This document shows, piece after piece, positions 33,642 through 44,178 of a stretch of 64,000 nt of DNA. The stretch comes from Salinibius halmophilus (GTDB lineage: Bacteria; Pseudomonadota; Gammaproteobacteria; Pseudomonadales; Natronospirillaceae): positions 1 through 64,000 of the forward strand of contig NZ_QPEP01000012.1 of assembly GCF_003577475.1 (NCBI RefSeq). Reading direction: 5' to 3'. Both the position numbers and the translations under genes were made by a program. Positions within the stretch are counted from its first letter, which is position 1. Each line of letters starts with the position of its first letter. The notes under the pieces were generated by a model, which did not search any database, was not told the DNA's origin, and saw only the letters and a program-made list of their open reading frames with translations.

Positions 33642-35096
33642 TTATCTTTGCAGCCAGAAGAATGGGGTAAAGAGAATTAACAGCGTAAACAGCTCAAGGC
33701 GACCCAGTAGCATGGCTATCGACAGTATCCACTTCGCTAAGCTTGGTAAGGTAGCCCAGGATGCACTCGCTTCACCAAGCCCAGGGCCGGTGTTATTTAA
33801 CGCGGAAGCGACAACCGACCAGGCGGTAATAAAATCAACACCAGTGAGCAATATGGCAGTGAGAATGGCAGCAAAACAAAGCGTATAAATAGCTAAAAAG
33901 CCCCAAACTGCTTCCGCTGCACCGCGTGGTAGTGGGCGCTTACCTATTCGTAAGGGCACAATAGCGCGCGGGTGCAGCATTTTTTTCATCTCGCGCAGTG
34001 ATTGTTTGCTCATCACCATAATGCGAATCATTTTAAAGCCGCCGCTCGTTGAGCCTGCGCAACCACCTAATACCCCCACCAAAAGCACTAACATTGGCAA
34101 ACCAGCAGGCCAGTCAGAAAAGGAAGCCGTGGCGTAGCCAGTAGAGGTCATCATCGACACCACTTGAAACGCCGACTGGCGCAGCGCCGTTGCAAAGGTT
34201 TGCGTGTGGTGAATGACCAAAACGGCGGTAAACAATAAACTGATTGCGACTGCCACAATTAGCACTGTTCTAAATTCAGCGTCGCGCCAATAGCGTTTTA
34301 AAGACCGCTTTTGCCAAACAATAAAGTGCAGGCCAAAGTTACATGCCCCTAACAGCATAAATACGATGGTGATCACTTCAATCGCCACACTATCAAAGTG
34401 GCCTATGGAGGCACTATGAACTGAAAAACCACCGGTCGAAATAGTAGAGAAGGCATGGGTTACCGCATCAAAGAGCGACATTCCAGCAATTAGATAAGCA
34501 ACAATGCAAGCAAGGGTTAGGAAAAAATAAACGCCCCACAATAGCTTGGCTGTTTGTGCGATGCGAGGTGATAGTTTTTGATCTTTAATGGGCCCCGGCG
34601 CCTCGCTGCGATAGAGCTGCATGCCACCCACGCCTAATAACGGTAATACGGCAACGGCCAAAATGATGATGCCACCACCGCCCATAAACTGGAGTTGCTG
34701 GCGGTACCACAAAAGCGACTCTGGATAGGCCTCTAAGTTGCTCATCACCGTTGCCCCGGTTGTGGTCATAGCAGACATCGCCTCGAAGTAGGCATCTACT
34801 AACGACAAGGCCAACTCATCTGGCAGTAAATAAAACGGCAGTGCCCCCACAGCGGCAAGGGTAAGCCAAAATAGGGCGGTGATTAAAAACCCTTCGCGAG
34901 CGCGTAAGGAAGCTGTTTGATTGCGGTTGGGAAACCAAATTAATAAGCCGAGTGCGAGCGTTGCAACAAAGGCGTCGAAAAACACCAGGGTTGTGTCGTC
35001 ATGATAAACAATCGAGATAAGCATAGGCACCAACATGCTGACGCTAAATAATTGCATCATTAAACCCAGCACTCTCATGACGCTTCGATAGTTCAC
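33642..35096 (-). CDS. trkH: TrkH-family potassium uptake protein
   Basis: 484 residues with about ten membrane helices and four P-loop filter segments: TTTGATVM, STISTGGFSVHS, MTSTGYAT and NNTGPGLG. TrkH forms the K+ channel of the Trk system, normally gated by cytoplasmic TrkA. No trkA is adjacent. The start has a weak ribosome site. It diverges from the MCP-like operon at 35267. The 76 bases between it and the M48 gene contain no feature I can support. Confidence 0.92.
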   Translation of the reverse strand: MNYRSVMRVLGLMMQLFSVSMLVPMLISIVYHDDTTLVFFDAFVATLALGLLIWFPNRNQTASLRAREGFLITALFWLTLAAVGALPFYLLPDELALSLVDAYFEAMSAMTTTGATVMSNLEAYPESLLWYRQQLQFMGGGGIIILAVAVLPLLGVGGMQLYRSEAPGPIKDQKLSPRIAQTAKLLWGVYFFLTLACIVAYLIAGMSLFDAVTHAFSTISTGGFSVHSASIGHFDSVAIEVITIVFMLLGACNFGLHFIVWQKRSLKRYWRDAEFRTVLIVAVAISLLFTAVLVIHHTQTFATALRQSAFQVVSMMTSTGYATASFSDWPAGLPMLVLLVGVLGGCAGSTSGGFKMIRIMVMSKQSLREMKKMLHPRAIVPLRIGKRPLPRGAAEAVWGFLAIYTLCFAAILTAILLTGVDFITAWSVVASALNNTGPGLGEASASWATLPSLAKWILSIAMLLGRLELFTLLILFTPFFWLQR

Positions 35097-35266
35097 GGCG
35101 ACACCTCATTATTGGTGGCGGCATTATTATGCATGCATTACCAAAAGGAAAGGTTTGTTGTGGCCATCCTGCTTTGAATCAAAAAAAAGCGCTGGCATGG
35201 CGACGGCAGAAAGTTGATTTTACTGCTAATACTTACCTAAGCAGAGAGGAAACTATACAGCCAACT

Positions 35267-35866
35267 ATGCAGCCAACTCATGTCATTGCCGCTACCGCTG
35301 CGTCGGAGCTTGCCAAAACCACGGCAGTTAGTCAGCAGATGCGTTTAACCGCTAGTAATGCACGCGCTGTTGCCGCGCGAGCCGGTGAGCAAGGCAAAAG
35401 TTTTAAAGCCATCACGCCGTTTGTTGACGAGCTGGCCGCTATATCTGTTTCTAGGGTCGCAGAGGTTGTGGCTTGGGCGCGGGAGTTTAGCCAACTCGCA
35501 AGCCGCTATCAGCAGGTGCTTGGCGCTAATAATGCTTATCAAAAAGCCGAGCTGTTGCTTGCTGGTAAACGGTCAAAACAGCTGCAATTGGCGCAAGAGC
35601 AGGCAGCCAAGGCGCTGTTTGAATCCAAGCAAGCTCAAGAGAAAAAGTTAGCCCAAATGGTAGAAGCCTTGGAAGCACTGCAGAGGCAACTGCGTTCAGG
35701 CAATGTGATCGCTACATTATCGTTTGTGGAGGCGGCGCTGATGCCACTCGAGCAACGTGGTGACTTAAATAGCGTGGGCGAAATGATTGTTGCTAGCGTG
35801 GCGCAAATTCGCCAACACAATACGACGGCACTTAAATTACTGCGGTCGATGCAGGGGAACTTATGA
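35267..35866 (+). CDS. MCP-like coiled-coil signalling protein, no transmembrane region
   Basis: 199 residues, strongly helical and Gln/Ala/Leu-rich. Residues near 30-55 carry NARAVAARAGEQGKSFKAITPFVDELA, split here as the MCP hairpin-tip pattern AARAGEQG followed by F and DELA, as in chemoreceptor signalling domains. The tip is degenerate and one arm seems lost, so CheA/CheW coupling is uncertain. The start is unsure: ATG at 35267 lies 17 bases after GAGAGG; the frame is open further upstream. Its stop overlaps the ATG of the ODP-type gene (ATGA), implying translational coupling. Confidence 0.6.
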   Translation: MQPTHVIAATAASELAKTTAVSQQMRLTASNARAVAARAGEQGKSFKAITPFVDELAAISVSRVAEVVAWAREFSQLASRYQQVLGANNAYQKAELLLAGKRSKQLQLAQEQAAKALFESKQAQEKKLAQMVEALEALQRQLRSGNVIATLSFVEAALMPLEQRGDLNSVGEMIVASVAQIRQHNTTALKLLRSMQGNL

Positions 35867-36597
35867 TTACACACAAGCTGTCTGATACCTCTGATATTCA
35901 ATGGTATATGTTTGGTCGCGACCCACAAAAACCAGAAAAGATCATTGATACCAACCAGTATTTGATGGTGAGTAATGGTGAAGCGCTATTAATGGACCCC
36001 GGTGGTTTGGAGTTGTTTCCTGCCATGTTGGCGGCGGTAGTGAACATTGTTGAGCTAACATCGGTAAACAATGTCTTCGCGTCGCATCAGGACCCAGACA
36101 TCATTAGCTCGCTTGGGCTTTGGGATGGCTGCTTGCCACGAGCTGTGTTGCACGCTCCTTGGTTATGGGAAGGGTTTTTACGCCATTTTGGTATGGAACA
36201 AATGCGCTATAACGGCTTACCTGATGAGGGCGAAACGATCAAACTAGGTGGTCGTGATGTTCAGTTTGTACCAGCACATTATTTACACAGCTCGGGAAAC
36301 TTTCATGTCTACGATCCAGCCAGCAAAGTCTTAATGAGTGGTGACGTCGGCGCCTCGTTAGAACCTGGTAATCCTGACCTGTTTGTCGAAGACTTTAGTG
36401 CGCACTGTCAATATATGGAAGGGTTTCATCAACGCTGGATGCCATCTAATCGCGCTAAGTTAGATTGGATAAAACGGGTACGCCAATTAGATGTGCAAAT
36501 GATGTGCCCACAGCACGGCAGAGTGTTTGTTGGCGAACAGGTCACTGCCTTTTTGGATTGGTTTGAACGTTTGCCAGTCGGTTCAGGCATAAAATGA
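35863..36597 (+). CDS. ODP-type diiron metallo-beta-lactamase-fold protein, probable oxygen sensor
   Basis: 244 residues in the metallo-beta-lactamase fold. Likely ligands are H75, D77 and D79 in SHQDPDI, H142 in HYLHSSGNF, D161 in MSGDVG and H218 in CPQHGR. This pattern, with Asp in the HxD.D site and no flavodoxin domain, matches ODP proteins, which bind O2 at a diiron centre and are found beside chemoreceptors. The flanking genes overlap by ATGA on both sides, with an MCP-like protein before and a diguanylate cyclase after. My inference is that the trio links oxygen to c-di-GMP. Confidence 0.75.
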   Translation: MITHKLSDTSDIQWYMFGRDPQKPEKIIDTNQYLMVSNGEALLMDPGGLELFPAMLAAVVNIVELTSVNNVFASHQDPDIISSLGLWDGCLPRAVLHAPWLWEGFLRHFGMEQMRYNGLPDEGETIKLGGRDVQFVPAHYLHSSGNFHVYDPASKVLMSGDVGASLEPGNPDLFVEDFSAHCQYMEGFHQRWMPSNRAKLDWIKRVRQLDVQMMCPQHGRVFVGEQVTAFLDWFERLPVGSGIK

Positions 36598-38345
36598 AAT
36601 GGTGGCTAGCATTATTAGTGATGCTTTTCAGTTACCAGGCAGCTGCCTGCACGGACTATAATTTAGAGCTTTCCTGTTTAAACGAACCACAACTGCTTCA
36701 GCAAGATTGGCAAACCAGTATTTATTTTCCCGATACCGATCGCTGGCAGCCAATAGGTTTGCGAAACCTTCCTCACTTATGGCGCGATGATGAACAAGTA
36801 CCTAATCATGGCAAGGTGCGCTATCAGAAATTGTTTGTTGGCGACGGTTTTGTTGATGGTTTGGTGTTATCTGTAGGGCAACCCTATTCAGCGATTAAGG
36901 TCTTGATAGCGCGAAGCTCTGGAGAGCAGGTTGTTGCTTTTAACGGTGGTCCGCTGTTCAAGGGGGCGGGTAGGCCGGCACCGCCGGTTATTGCACTGCC
37001 TCGCATCTACGCTGGCGACAAACTGGTGCTGGAAGTGAGTAATGGCGCTTATCCATTTGGTTGGGCTAAGAATGTTGAAATTGGCCCATCGGTGAGCCTG
37101 ATTACACAGCAATTTAGCATTATCACGCTCCATATACTATTGATTGGGATATTGCTCGCTACCGTTGGCTACAATCTGGGTATTTGGTTGCCTAGGCGAA
37201 GTGCCATAGCGCCATTGCTCTTGGCCGCTGGCAGTTTGGTGTTTGCCCTACGAATTGCTTCGATGGGCGGCGTGATTGCAGCCTTTTTACCAGACATCTC
37301 GGTTGCTAACTTATGGCGATTAAACTGGGGTACTGCCTACGCTAACTTTTTAATTTGGCCGATCTACTTCAACTTGGTTTATGTCAAGCTCTACCCAAGG
37401 CCAGTCTTATTAACCATACAGCTAATGATTGCGGCGGTACTGGCGTTAACTTTGCTCTCATCACCGCTCGTTTTTGTGCCATTGGGTCAACTGTTCAGTT
37501 GGATGTTATTGGTGATCGTTGCCGTTTATTTGTGGCTGTTGCTCTATCGGATTTTTAAAGAGCGTGAGCTACTGACGATTAAGTTTGCGGCACTAGTGTT
37601 TATTATTCTTGGGGTGCTGTCGGATATTGTTTTGTATTTAATGGGCGTAGCCGTGGCAGTTGATGGGTCTACCGTAGGTGTAACTCTATTCGTGCTAAGC
37701 CAAAGTTACGTGCTGAGTAAAAGCTATAGTGATTCACTATTGCGAGAGGCGAAGTTAGCGACTCAGCTTAAATCTCTTAATCAATCTTTAGAGAAACAAG
37801 TAAACCGGCGCACCGAAGAGTTAAAACAAGCCAATGAAGAACTGCAAACCATCGCGCGCACCGACAAGCTTACCGGTTTGCCGAATAGGCGTGCGTTTGA
37901 TGAGTATATTGCCCATGCATTAGCCAGATATCGTCGCAATCATTCAGCCTTTGCCATTGCTCTAGTCGATGCTGACCACTTCAAAAAAGTGAACGATGGC
38001 TATGGGCATGATGTTGGCGATATTGTGCTAATGGAGATTGCAGGTTGTTTGCGCAGCGCGATTAGGGAGACAGACTTTGCTTGTCGGCTAGGTGGCGAAG
38101 AATTTGCTGTATTAATGACAGATGTGAGCAGTGAACAAGCCGCTGCCGTAAGTGAGCGGTTACGACGTAAGGTAGAAAAGTTCTCTTTTAGCAATAGTGA
38201 CAAGCAGTTAAGGGTAACAGTCAGTGTTGGCTTGGCGCTGGTACAATATGACGACTCTATTGAGCGGATATTTATACGCGCGGATAAAGCTTTGTATCGA
38301 GCTAAAACAAGTGGCCGCAATCGTTTGTGTATAAATCTCGATTAG
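36594..38345 (+). CDS. Membrane diguanylate cyclase with 7TMR-DISM-like sensor region
   Basis: 583 residues. A signal peptide (LALLVMLFSYQAAA), a periplasmic beta-rich domain to about residue 175, seven or so membrane helices (about 180-380), a coiled coil, and a GGDEF domain. The active-site signature is GGEEF at 500-504, and the inhibitory I-site RETD at 491-494 is intact at the canonical five-residue spacing, so active and product-inhibited synthesis of c-di-GMP is expected. It is translationally coupled to the ODP gene (overlapping ATGA). It ends convergently, overlapping the histidine kinase stop by four bases. Confidence 0.9.
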   Translation: MKWWLALLVMLFSYQAAACTDYNLELSCLNEPQLLQQDWQTSIYFPDTDRWQPIGLRNLPHLWRDDEQVPNHGKVRYQKLFVGDGFVDGLVLSVGQPYSAIKVLIARSSGEQVVAFNGGPLFKGAGRPAPPVIALPRIYAGDKLVLEVSNGAYPFGWAKNVEIGPSVSLITQQFSIITLHILLIGILLATVGYNLGIWLPRRSAIAPLLLAAGSLVFALRIASMGGVIAAFLPDISVANLWRLNWGTAYANFLIWPIYFNLVYVKLYPRPVLLTIQLMIAAVLALTLLSSPLVFVPLGQLFSWMLLVIVAVYLWLLLYRIFKERELLTIKFAALVFIILGVLSDIVLYLMGVAVAVDGSTVGVTLFVLSQSYVLSKSYSDSLLREAKLATQLKSLNQSLEKQVNRRTEELKQANEELQTIARTDKLTGLPNRRAFDEYIAHALARYRRNHSAFAIALVDADHFKKVNDGYGHDVGDIVLMEIAGCLRSAIRETDFACRLGGEEFAVLMTDVSSEQAAAVSERLRRKVEKFSFSNSDKQLRVTVSVGLALVQYDDSIERIFIRADKALYRAKTSGRNRLCINLD

Positions 38346-39748
38346 CGTGGCAACGATAAGCGGAAGATTGTATCCGTCTGGTGAGGCACTAGCTGTAAGT
38401 CTCCGCCAAGTACTTGGCTGGCAATGTTGCGAGCGACATTTAGCCCTAAGCCTACTCGCCCTTGCGAGCGTGCCGTGGTGACGAACGGGTCAAAAATCTT
38501 TTCGTGTAACGATGGATCAATGGTTTTACCGGTGTTGATCACGTCAATATACACCGTATTAGTGTCAGCGCTCGTTTGAATCAATAATTGATTCAAAATA
38601 GACAGTTCGCCATGTTGAAATGCGTTGAGCAATAAGTCTTGCAGTATTTGCACCACGGGCTCTAGGGCGGTATGAGCCCGCTCAATGCTCTTGCTTATTT
38701 CTACCGTAACTTTGACATTGGCAAAATCTGGGTTTGCTAGTTTGCATACTTCTATGGCTTGGCGAATGATTTCTCTCAGCTCGTAGTCTTTACGCGCACT
38801 GCTGTGCTGATGCTCAAATACCGACAAGCGTTTAAATTCGCGAATCAGTGAACTGGCAGATCTAAGGTTTTTTAATGCAAGCTCAGAAGCTTGATCTAGA
38901 TAGACAAACGCCGCATCAAGTTCGCTTTTCTTTAGTGATCGGTCTGCAATTTTTGTATTGACCTCAACGACTTTTTCTTGCGCACTGGTTAATGCTGTCG
39001 TAGCAACGCCGATCGGTGTGTTTAGTTCATGGGCAACACCCACTACAATGTCTTTTAACGATGCTTGAATTTTTGCGGTAACGAGTTGCTGTTGGGCTGA
39101 ATTCAGTTCGTTGATTGTGTTCTCTAAAATGGAGTTTTTTGCTTGTAGGTCTTTATTGAGCGCCTGCACGGCATCTTCGGCTTTTTTCTTTAGCACTAAT
39201 TCGCCGACTAACTGGCCGAACAAACGAAGGATATATGTGAAATATAGCTCGAAGGGGGTTTTGCTAAGGAAGTTGTCGCAGGCTATCCAGCCTAGCAAGG
39301 TGTCTTCTTCCCAAAAACCAATGGCTGCATTCCAGCCTTTGCCAATTGGCTCATTAGTACTGGTATCTTCACGGGAAAATTCATGCAGTGTGGTGTCGAA
39401 CCAAACGCACACCTTACCCCGGGTCGAGAGTTCAGTAATCACATCTCGCACTTCTTGATCCATTGGCGAGCGGTATTCTGTTTCACTGCGAACCTTGCCT
39501 ACTTCGTCAGTTCCCCAGGTGCCCTGCATGTAGTCACCGTCGATCAATAAAATGCCTAAACGATCGATCTTGAGTGTATTAACCGCCTCCTCAACGGCTA
39601 TACGATACAAGTCTTCCAATGTAGTTGCTCGCGAAAGCCGGATCGAGATTTCTTGCAGGCCAAACAGTTGCTCATAAAACGACCTTGGCGCGTCGTGTGA
39701 GTTCACCTTATCGAAAGAATCAGCGGTGTAGGTTTTTAGCGTGCTCAT
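38342..39748 (-). CDS. GAF-domain sensor histidine kinase
   Basis: 468 residues with no membrane segment. A GAF-like domain (about 30-190) is followed by a coiled coil, an H-box VGVAHELNTPIGV (His near 241), an N-box region LLLNAFQHGE and a G-box VGLGLNVARNIASQVLGGDL. It is a soluble kinase; its response regulator is not adjacent. It is convergent with the diguanylate cyclase gene, but no direct link is shown. The ligand of the GAF domain is unknown. Confidence 0.85.
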   Translation of the reverse strand: MSTLKTYTADSFDKVNSHDAPRSFYEQLFGLQEISIRLSRATTLEDLYRIAVEEAVNTLKIDRLGILLIDGDYMQGTWGTDEVGKVRSETEYRSPMDQEVRDVITELSTRGKVCVWFDTTLHEFSREDTSTNEPIGKGWNAAIGFWEEDTLLGWIACDNFLSKTPFELYFTYILRLFGQLVGELVLKKKAEDAVQALNKDLQAKNSILENTINELNSAQQQLVTAKIQASLKDIVVGVAHELNTPIGVATTALTSAQEKVVEVNTKIADRSLKKSELDAAFVYLDQASELALKNLRSASSLIREFKRLSVFEHQHSSARKDYELREIIRQAIEVCKLANPDFANVKVTVEISKSIERAHTALEPVVQILQDLLLNAFQHGELSILNQLLIQTSADTNTVYIDVINTGKTIDPSLHEKIFDPFVTTARSQGRVGLGLNVARNIASQVLGGDLQLVPHQTDTIFRLSLPR

Positions 39749-39829
39749 TGCTGCCCTTACTCTCTAGTGTGGGCGATTATTTTGCCCATGCTGAAAGCCT
39801 AGCAGGTTAATTTCAGTTGCACTAAAAAC

Positions 39830-40492
39830 CTAGCGGGTATGGTTGTTTAATGCTTGGTATTTGCTCGCGATTAGATTAGCAACATGGTTTAAAAATAGGG
39901 TGTCCATGCTATTGACGAAGTGGTCGGCAGATTGATTGGCGAGCACTAGCATGCCAAGCAAGTTGCTTTGCTGCCAGATAGGTGCAGCTGCAACACTGCC
40001 AATGTCTGCTTGAGTGCCAAAGGCGACTTGGCAAAGGTTGGCGAGTGACGGCGTAGCGACCGGTCCACAGAGGGCTTGTTTGTGGTCCCACCCCGGCAGG
40101 TCTGGAAGTCGATCTACTGGTCTGATTGCTAATGACTCACTATCATCAGCCAGCCAGAGTATACAAGCATAGTGTACTTCAAAGTCGCTCACTAGGCGGT
40201 TCGTCACGTGATAGGCCATGTCGGTCATCGACTGGGTTGGAATGATCGCCAGTGTCAGGTTGCGCACTTGTTTAAATAGTCTGTCGTTGCGCTTGGCATT
40301 ACGAATCAGCTCTTCCAGGACATCCTGAGATTGGTTGAGTTGATCGCGTAGCAGCAAGTTCTGACGCTCAAGTAGTGAGATCGCCTCTCCCGTAGTAGGG
40401 TGGCGAAGCCGCAATGATTCTAGCAGCTCTGTCTGCTCGTTAAAGAATTCAGGGTGAGCAGTTAAGAACTCTACTACTTGTTGCGCGTCCAT
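39830..40492 (-). CDS. DUF484 family protein
   Basis: 220 residues. The conserved N-terminus (VVEFLTAHPEFFNEQTELL...LRLRHPTTGEAISLLERQ) and GAF-like C-terminal half define DUF484 (YigA). Its role is unknown; in many Gammaproteobacteria it sits between dapF and xerC. Here the start overlaps the dapF stop by one base, but xerC is absent downstream and a histidine kinase follows instead. Confidence 0.85.
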   Translation of the reverse strand: MDAQQVVEFLTAHPEFFNEQTELLESLRLRHPTTGEAISLLERQNLLLRDQLNQSQDVLEELIRNAKRNDRLFKQVRNLTLAIIPTQSMTDMAYHVTNRLVSDFEVHYACILWLADDSESLAIRPVDRLPDLPGWDHKQALCGPVATPSLANLCQVAFGTQADIGSVAAAPIWQQSNLLGMLVLANQSADHFVNSMDTLFLNHVANLIASKYQALNNHTR

Positions 40493-41334
40493 TATTTTCC
40501 TTCTTGCGATAATATGCCGTCGAAAACAAACTCAGCCGGGCCCGTCATCATTACTGAGCCATGGCCGTTCCAGCTTAAATGAAGTTTGCCGCCTGGCAAC
40601 TCTATTTCTAGCTCTTCATCGACCCAGTCGTTTAGATGGGCGACTACCATTGCTGCGCAAGCACCAGTGCCACAAGCGAGTGTTTCACCAACGCCGCGTT
40701 CAAATACTCGCAGTCTGGCTTGACGGCGATTCATAACTTGTAAAAAGCCAACGTTAACACGGGCAGGGAACTGGTCATGCTTTTCTAGTACCGCGCCAAG
40801 TTCATGCACGGGTGCGGCAACTACGTCTTCAACTTTCATGACCGCATGAGGATTGCCCATCGACACTGCGCCAATTTCAACTGGGCCCCAGCCTTCACCG
40901 GGGTCAATGTGGTAGATTGTTTCTTGCTCGTCGGCAATAAAGGGCACGTCGCCAGGGGTTAAGCGTGGGCGCCCCATATCTACGGTTACTTGGCCATCAT
41001 CGCGTAGGCGTAGTTCAATCACGCCACCGGCTGTTTCAACGGTAATGACTTGTTTGCCAGTTAGGCCTTTGTCGAATACAAAACGAGCAAAACAGCGAGC
41101 GCCATTGCCGCATTGCTCTACCTCGCCACCGTCTTGGTTAAAGATACGATAGCGAAAATCAACATCGGGGCGCGATGGCGGTTCAACTATTAGCAGTTGG
41201 TCAAAACCGATGCCAAAATTGCGATCTCCCCAGCGCTTAATTTCTTGCTTAGTTAGGGTAACTTCTTGACGCACGGCATCTATGACCATGAAGTCGTTAC
41301 CCAAGCCATGCATTTTGCTGAAATAAAGTGGCAT
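40492..41334 (-). CDS. dapF: Diaminopimelate epimerase
   Basis: 280 residues. Catalytic cysteines lie in [12 protein letters not shown] and [10 protein letters not shown], the two-base mechanism of DapF. It converts LL- to meso-diaminopimelate for lysine and peptidoglycan. The ATG directly overlaps the lysA stop, so lysA-dapF-DUF484 are translationally packed in one operon. Confidence 0.95.
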   Translation of the reverse strand: MPLYFSKMHGLGNDFMVIDAVRQEVTLTKQEIKRWGDRNFGIGFDQLLIVEPPSRPDVDFRYRIFNQDGGEVEQCGNGARCFARFVFDKGLTGKQVITVETAGGVIELRLRDDGQVTVDMGRPRLTPGDVPFIADEQETIYHIDPGEGWGPVEIGAVSMGNPHAVMKVEDVVAAPVHELGAVLEKHDQFPARVNVGFLQVMNRRQARLRVFERGVGETLACGTGACAAMVVAHLNDWVDEELEIELPGGKLHLSWNGHGSVMMTGPAEFVFDGILSQEGK

Positions 41335-42581
41335 TAACCTAACCTATGTTCACCGGCGAATAGTGACTCAACTGTTTCACGCTCGCGAATTAAGTGCACT
41401 TGCGCTCCGTCTACCATTACTTCGGCAGCACGGCCACGAGTATTGTAGTTAGAAGCCATAACAAAGCCGTAGGCGCCAGCGCTTAACATGGCTAGTACAG
41501 AACCTTGTTCAATGGCGAGTGTGCGTTTTTTACCTAAGAAGTCGCCAGTCTCGCACACTGGCCCAACCACGTCGTACTCTTTGGCTGCAACTTTTGCTGC
41601 TTGGACTGGCAAAATTTCCATCCAAGCTTGATAGAGCGCCGGGCGAATCATGTCGTTCATCGCCGCATCTACAATGGCAAAGTTATGGGCTTCTGTTGAT
41701 TTTAAGTAAATCACTTCGGTCAATAATGCACCGGCATTAGCAACAATTGAACGACCCGGCTCAAGCAATAAGCCAAGCTTGCGCTCGCCAAGGTTGGCAA
41801 TCATTTGTTGAACCGACTCAGTGATGTTCGGTGGGGTGTCGTCATTTTCATAGCGCACACCAATACCGCCGCCCATGTCGACGTGTTCCAGTTCAATGCC
41901 GTTTTCTGCCAAGGTATCAACCAAGTTCAATACGCGCGCTTGCGCGTCGAAGAATGGCTGGGCTTCGGTTAGCTGCGAGCCAATGTGGCAATCAACCCCC
42001 ACTACTTTTAGGCTTGCTTGTGCTGCTGCCCACTTGTAGTGCTCAATGGCTTCGTCGATATCCACACCAAACTTGTTCTCTTTTAAACCAGTCGAGATAT
42101 AAGGGTGGGTTTTGGCATCAACATCTGGGTTCACCCGCAGTGAAACAGGTGCAACCTTGCCTTCTTCAGCGGCCACGGCTGCTAATACTTCAAGCTCAGC
42201 CCGTGATTCAACGTTAAAGCAGTGAATGCCAACCTCAAGCGCACGGCGCATCTCTTGTGGTCGTTTTGCCACACCAGAGAATACGACTTTGCTGGCGTCG
42301 CCACCGGCGGCTAGTACACGTTCAAGTTCACCTTGTGAAACGATATCGAAGCCAGCGCCTAACTCAGCCAGTACTTGTAGTACCGCTATATTAGAGTTTG
42401 CTTTAACGGCATAACAAATTAGCCCAGGGTGGTTGCCTAGGCCTGCTTTGTAGGCTTCGAACGCTTCAGTAATGGCTTTACGTGAATACACATAGGTTGG
42501 TGAGCCATACTGTTGCTGGACATCGGCTAGGGCAACCTGCTCACAAAAGAGCTGGCCATTTTGTTGAGTAAAAACTGTCAT
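41334..42581 (-). CDS. lysA: Diaminopimelate decarboxylase
   Basis: 415 residues. The PLP lysine is in CYAVKANSN, with HIGSQL and the GGG-type phosphate segment [10 protein letters not shown]. The C-terminal barrel includes [14 protein letters not shown], where the Cys belongs to the second active site of the dimer. It makes lysine from meso-DAP. It follows the lptM stop by overlap (four bases) and precedes dapF with a one-base overlap. Confidence 0.95.
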   Translation of the reverse strand: MTVFTQQNGQLFCEQVALADVQQQYGSPTYVYSRKAITEAFEAYKAGLGNHPGLICYAVKANSNIAVLQVLAELGAGFDIVSQGELERVLAAGGDASKVVFSGVAKRPQEMRRALEVGIHCFNVESRAELEVLAAVAAEEGKVAPVSLRVNPDVDAKTHPYISTGLKENKFGVDIDEAIEHYKWAAAQASLKVVGVDCHIGSQLTEAQPFFDAQARVLNLVDTLAENGIELEHVDMGGGIGVRYENDDTPPNITESVQQMIANLGERKLGLLLEPGRSIVANAGALLTEVIYLKSTEAHNFAIVDAAMNDMIRPALYQAWMEILPVQAAKVAAKEYDVVGPVCETGDFLGKKRTLAIEQGSVLAMLSAGAYGFVMASNYNTRGRAAEVMVDGAQVHLIRERETVESLFAGEHRLG

Positions 42582-42691
42582 TGTGAAACCTCTACAACCT
42601 CAGGCTCAGCCACTGGCATTTCTAGTGGCCCTTTTTGCCCGCAGGCGCCTAGCAGCAAAGTGGCTGCTAGTATGATTAATATTCTTTTCAT
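42578..42691 (-). CDS. lptM: LptM-type small lipoprotein (YifL)
   Basis: 37 residues: MKRILIILAATLLLGACGQ, then KGPLEMP. The lipobox LGAC and CG.KGPL directly after it are the signature of LptM, a lipoprotein that helps LptD mature. It sits one base after the argH stop and overlaps lysA, the usual place between argH and lysA in this group. The upstream in-frame extension has no ribosome site. Confidence 0.88.
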   Translation of the reverse strand: MKRILIILAATLLLGACGQKGPLEMPVAEPEVVEVSQ

Positions 42692-42692
42692 C

Positions 42693-44087
42693 TTAGTGTC
42701 TGGCAGCAATGCGTGCCTCAGCGCGGGCAACTGCGGCAAGTACCTGCTTTGGTGCTGTGCCACCAAAGTGATCACGGGCTGCGACAGAACCTTCTAGCGT
42801 TAACACTTCGAAGACATCTTCTGCGATGCGGTCATCAAATTGCTGCAGCTCAGCCAAGTCTAGTTCACTTAGATCAACGCCTTTGTCGATCGCATAAGCC
42901 ACTGACTTACCAACCACTTCGTGCGCGTCACGGAACGGCAGACCTTTTACCACTAGGTAGTCAGCAAGGTCGGTCGCCGTGGCGTAGCCTTTTAGGGCGG
43001 CATCGCGCATTGGGCCTTTTTTGGCGATGATGGCCGGCACCATGTCAGCAAACGCACGCAAGCTGCCACGCAAGGTGTCGATGGTGTCGAACAATGGTTC
43101 TTTGTCTTCTTGGTTGTCTTTGTTGTAGGCCAGTGGCTGGCTCTTCATCAAAGTTAGTAAGCTAGTTAGGTGCCCATAAACGCGGCCGGTTTTGCCACGT
43201 ACTAGCTCAGGGACGTCTGGATTTTTCTTCTGCGGCATAATGCTTGAACCGGTGCAGAAACGATCAGGTAGTTCGATAAAGTCGAACTGTGCCGATGTCC
43301 AAAGCACAAGCTCTTCACTCATGCGCGACAGGTGCATCATGATCAAGCTAGCCGCACTGGTGAATTCGATGGCAAAGTCACGGTCAGACACCGAATCTAG
43401 CGAGTTTTCTGTTGGCGCTTCGAAGCCCAATAGCTCGGCAGTTATTGCACGATCAATAGGGAAGGTTGTACCCGCTAGTGCAGCAGCACCCAGTGGCATT
43501 TGGTTTACTCGCTTGCGGCAATCTTGAAGGCGTTGGAAGTCACGCTCGAGCATTTCATTCCATGCCAGTAAATGATGGCCAAAAGTTACCGGCTGTGCGG
43601 TTTGCAAGTGGGTGAAACCTGGCATAATGGTGTCGTATTCAGCTTTCGCAAGGCCAATTGTACCTTGCTGCAGGCGAGTGATCTCAGCGCAAATGGCGTC
43701 GATTTCATCACGTAGGTACAAACGAATGTCGGTAGCGATTTGGTCGTTACGCGAACGGCCAGTGTGCAGTTTTTTGCCTACGACGCCAATTTTATCGGTG
43801 AGCGCTTTTTCAACGTTCATGTGCACGTCTTCTAGCGCGATCGACCACTGCATGTTGCCAGCTTCGATGTCAGCTTTTACTGCATTTAAACCATCCACAA
43901 TTTGTTTGGCTTCATCGTCGGTTAAGACACCAACTTTGTTAAGCATGGTCGCGTGTGCAATCGAACCTTGAATGTCGTGGGCGTACAAACGTTGATCGAA
44001 CTGGATTGACGCGGTAAATGCTTGCACGAATTCGTCGGTCGCTTCGCTAAACCGGCCGCCCCACTGGACATTGGTCTGTTCTGCCAT
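42693..44087 (-). CDS. argH: Argininosuccinate lyase
   Basis: 464 residues. The fumarase/lyase signature is [12 protein letters not shown], and other conserved parts are [11 protein letters not shown] and [14 protein letters not shown]. It makes arginine and fumarate from argininosuccinate. It begins the argH-lptM-lysA-dapF-DUF484 set. The 91-base gap to the algR gene upstream contains its probable promoter. Confidence 0.96.
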   Translation of the reverse strand: MAEQTNVQWGGRFSEATDEFVQAFTASIQFDQRLYAHDIQGSIAHATMLNKVGVLTDDEAKQIVDGLNAVKADIEAGNMQWSIALEDVHMNVEKALTDKIGVVGKKLHTGRSRNDQIATDIRLYLRDEIDAICAEITRLQQGTIGLAKAEYDTIMPGFTHLQTAQPVTFGHHLLAWNEMLERDFQRLQDCRKRVNQMPLGAAALAGTTFPIDRAITAELLGFEAPTENSLDSVSDRDFAIEFTSAASLIMMHLSRMSEELVLWTSAQFDFIELPDRFCTGSSIMPQKKNPDVPELVRGKTGRVYGHLTSLLTLMKSQPLAYNKDNQEDKEPLFDTIDTLRGSLRAFADMVPAIIAKKGPMRDAALKGYATATDLADYLVVKGLPFRDAHEVVGKSVAYAIDKGVDLSELDLAELQQFDDRIAEDVFEVLTLEGSVAARDHFGGTAPKQVLAAVARAEARIAARH

Positions 44088-44178
44088 GATGTGAACCTAT
44101 TGTTGTAAGCTAAGAATGCCGCGCATTTTACGACAATTATTTGCAAATGTCGTTGACTGTAAGAAATGTCGGGGCGTA

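Noticed and set aside
35255-35257. ATA start codon for the MCP-like protein
   Set aside because: It is ideally spaced from GAGAGG, but ATA starts are very rare; the ATG at 35267 is kept with low certainty.
35129-35266. N-terminal extension of the MCP-like protein (MHALPKGKVCCGHPAL...)
   Set aside because: The composition is unlike the helical protein, there is no ribosome site, and it covers the divergent promoter region with trkH.
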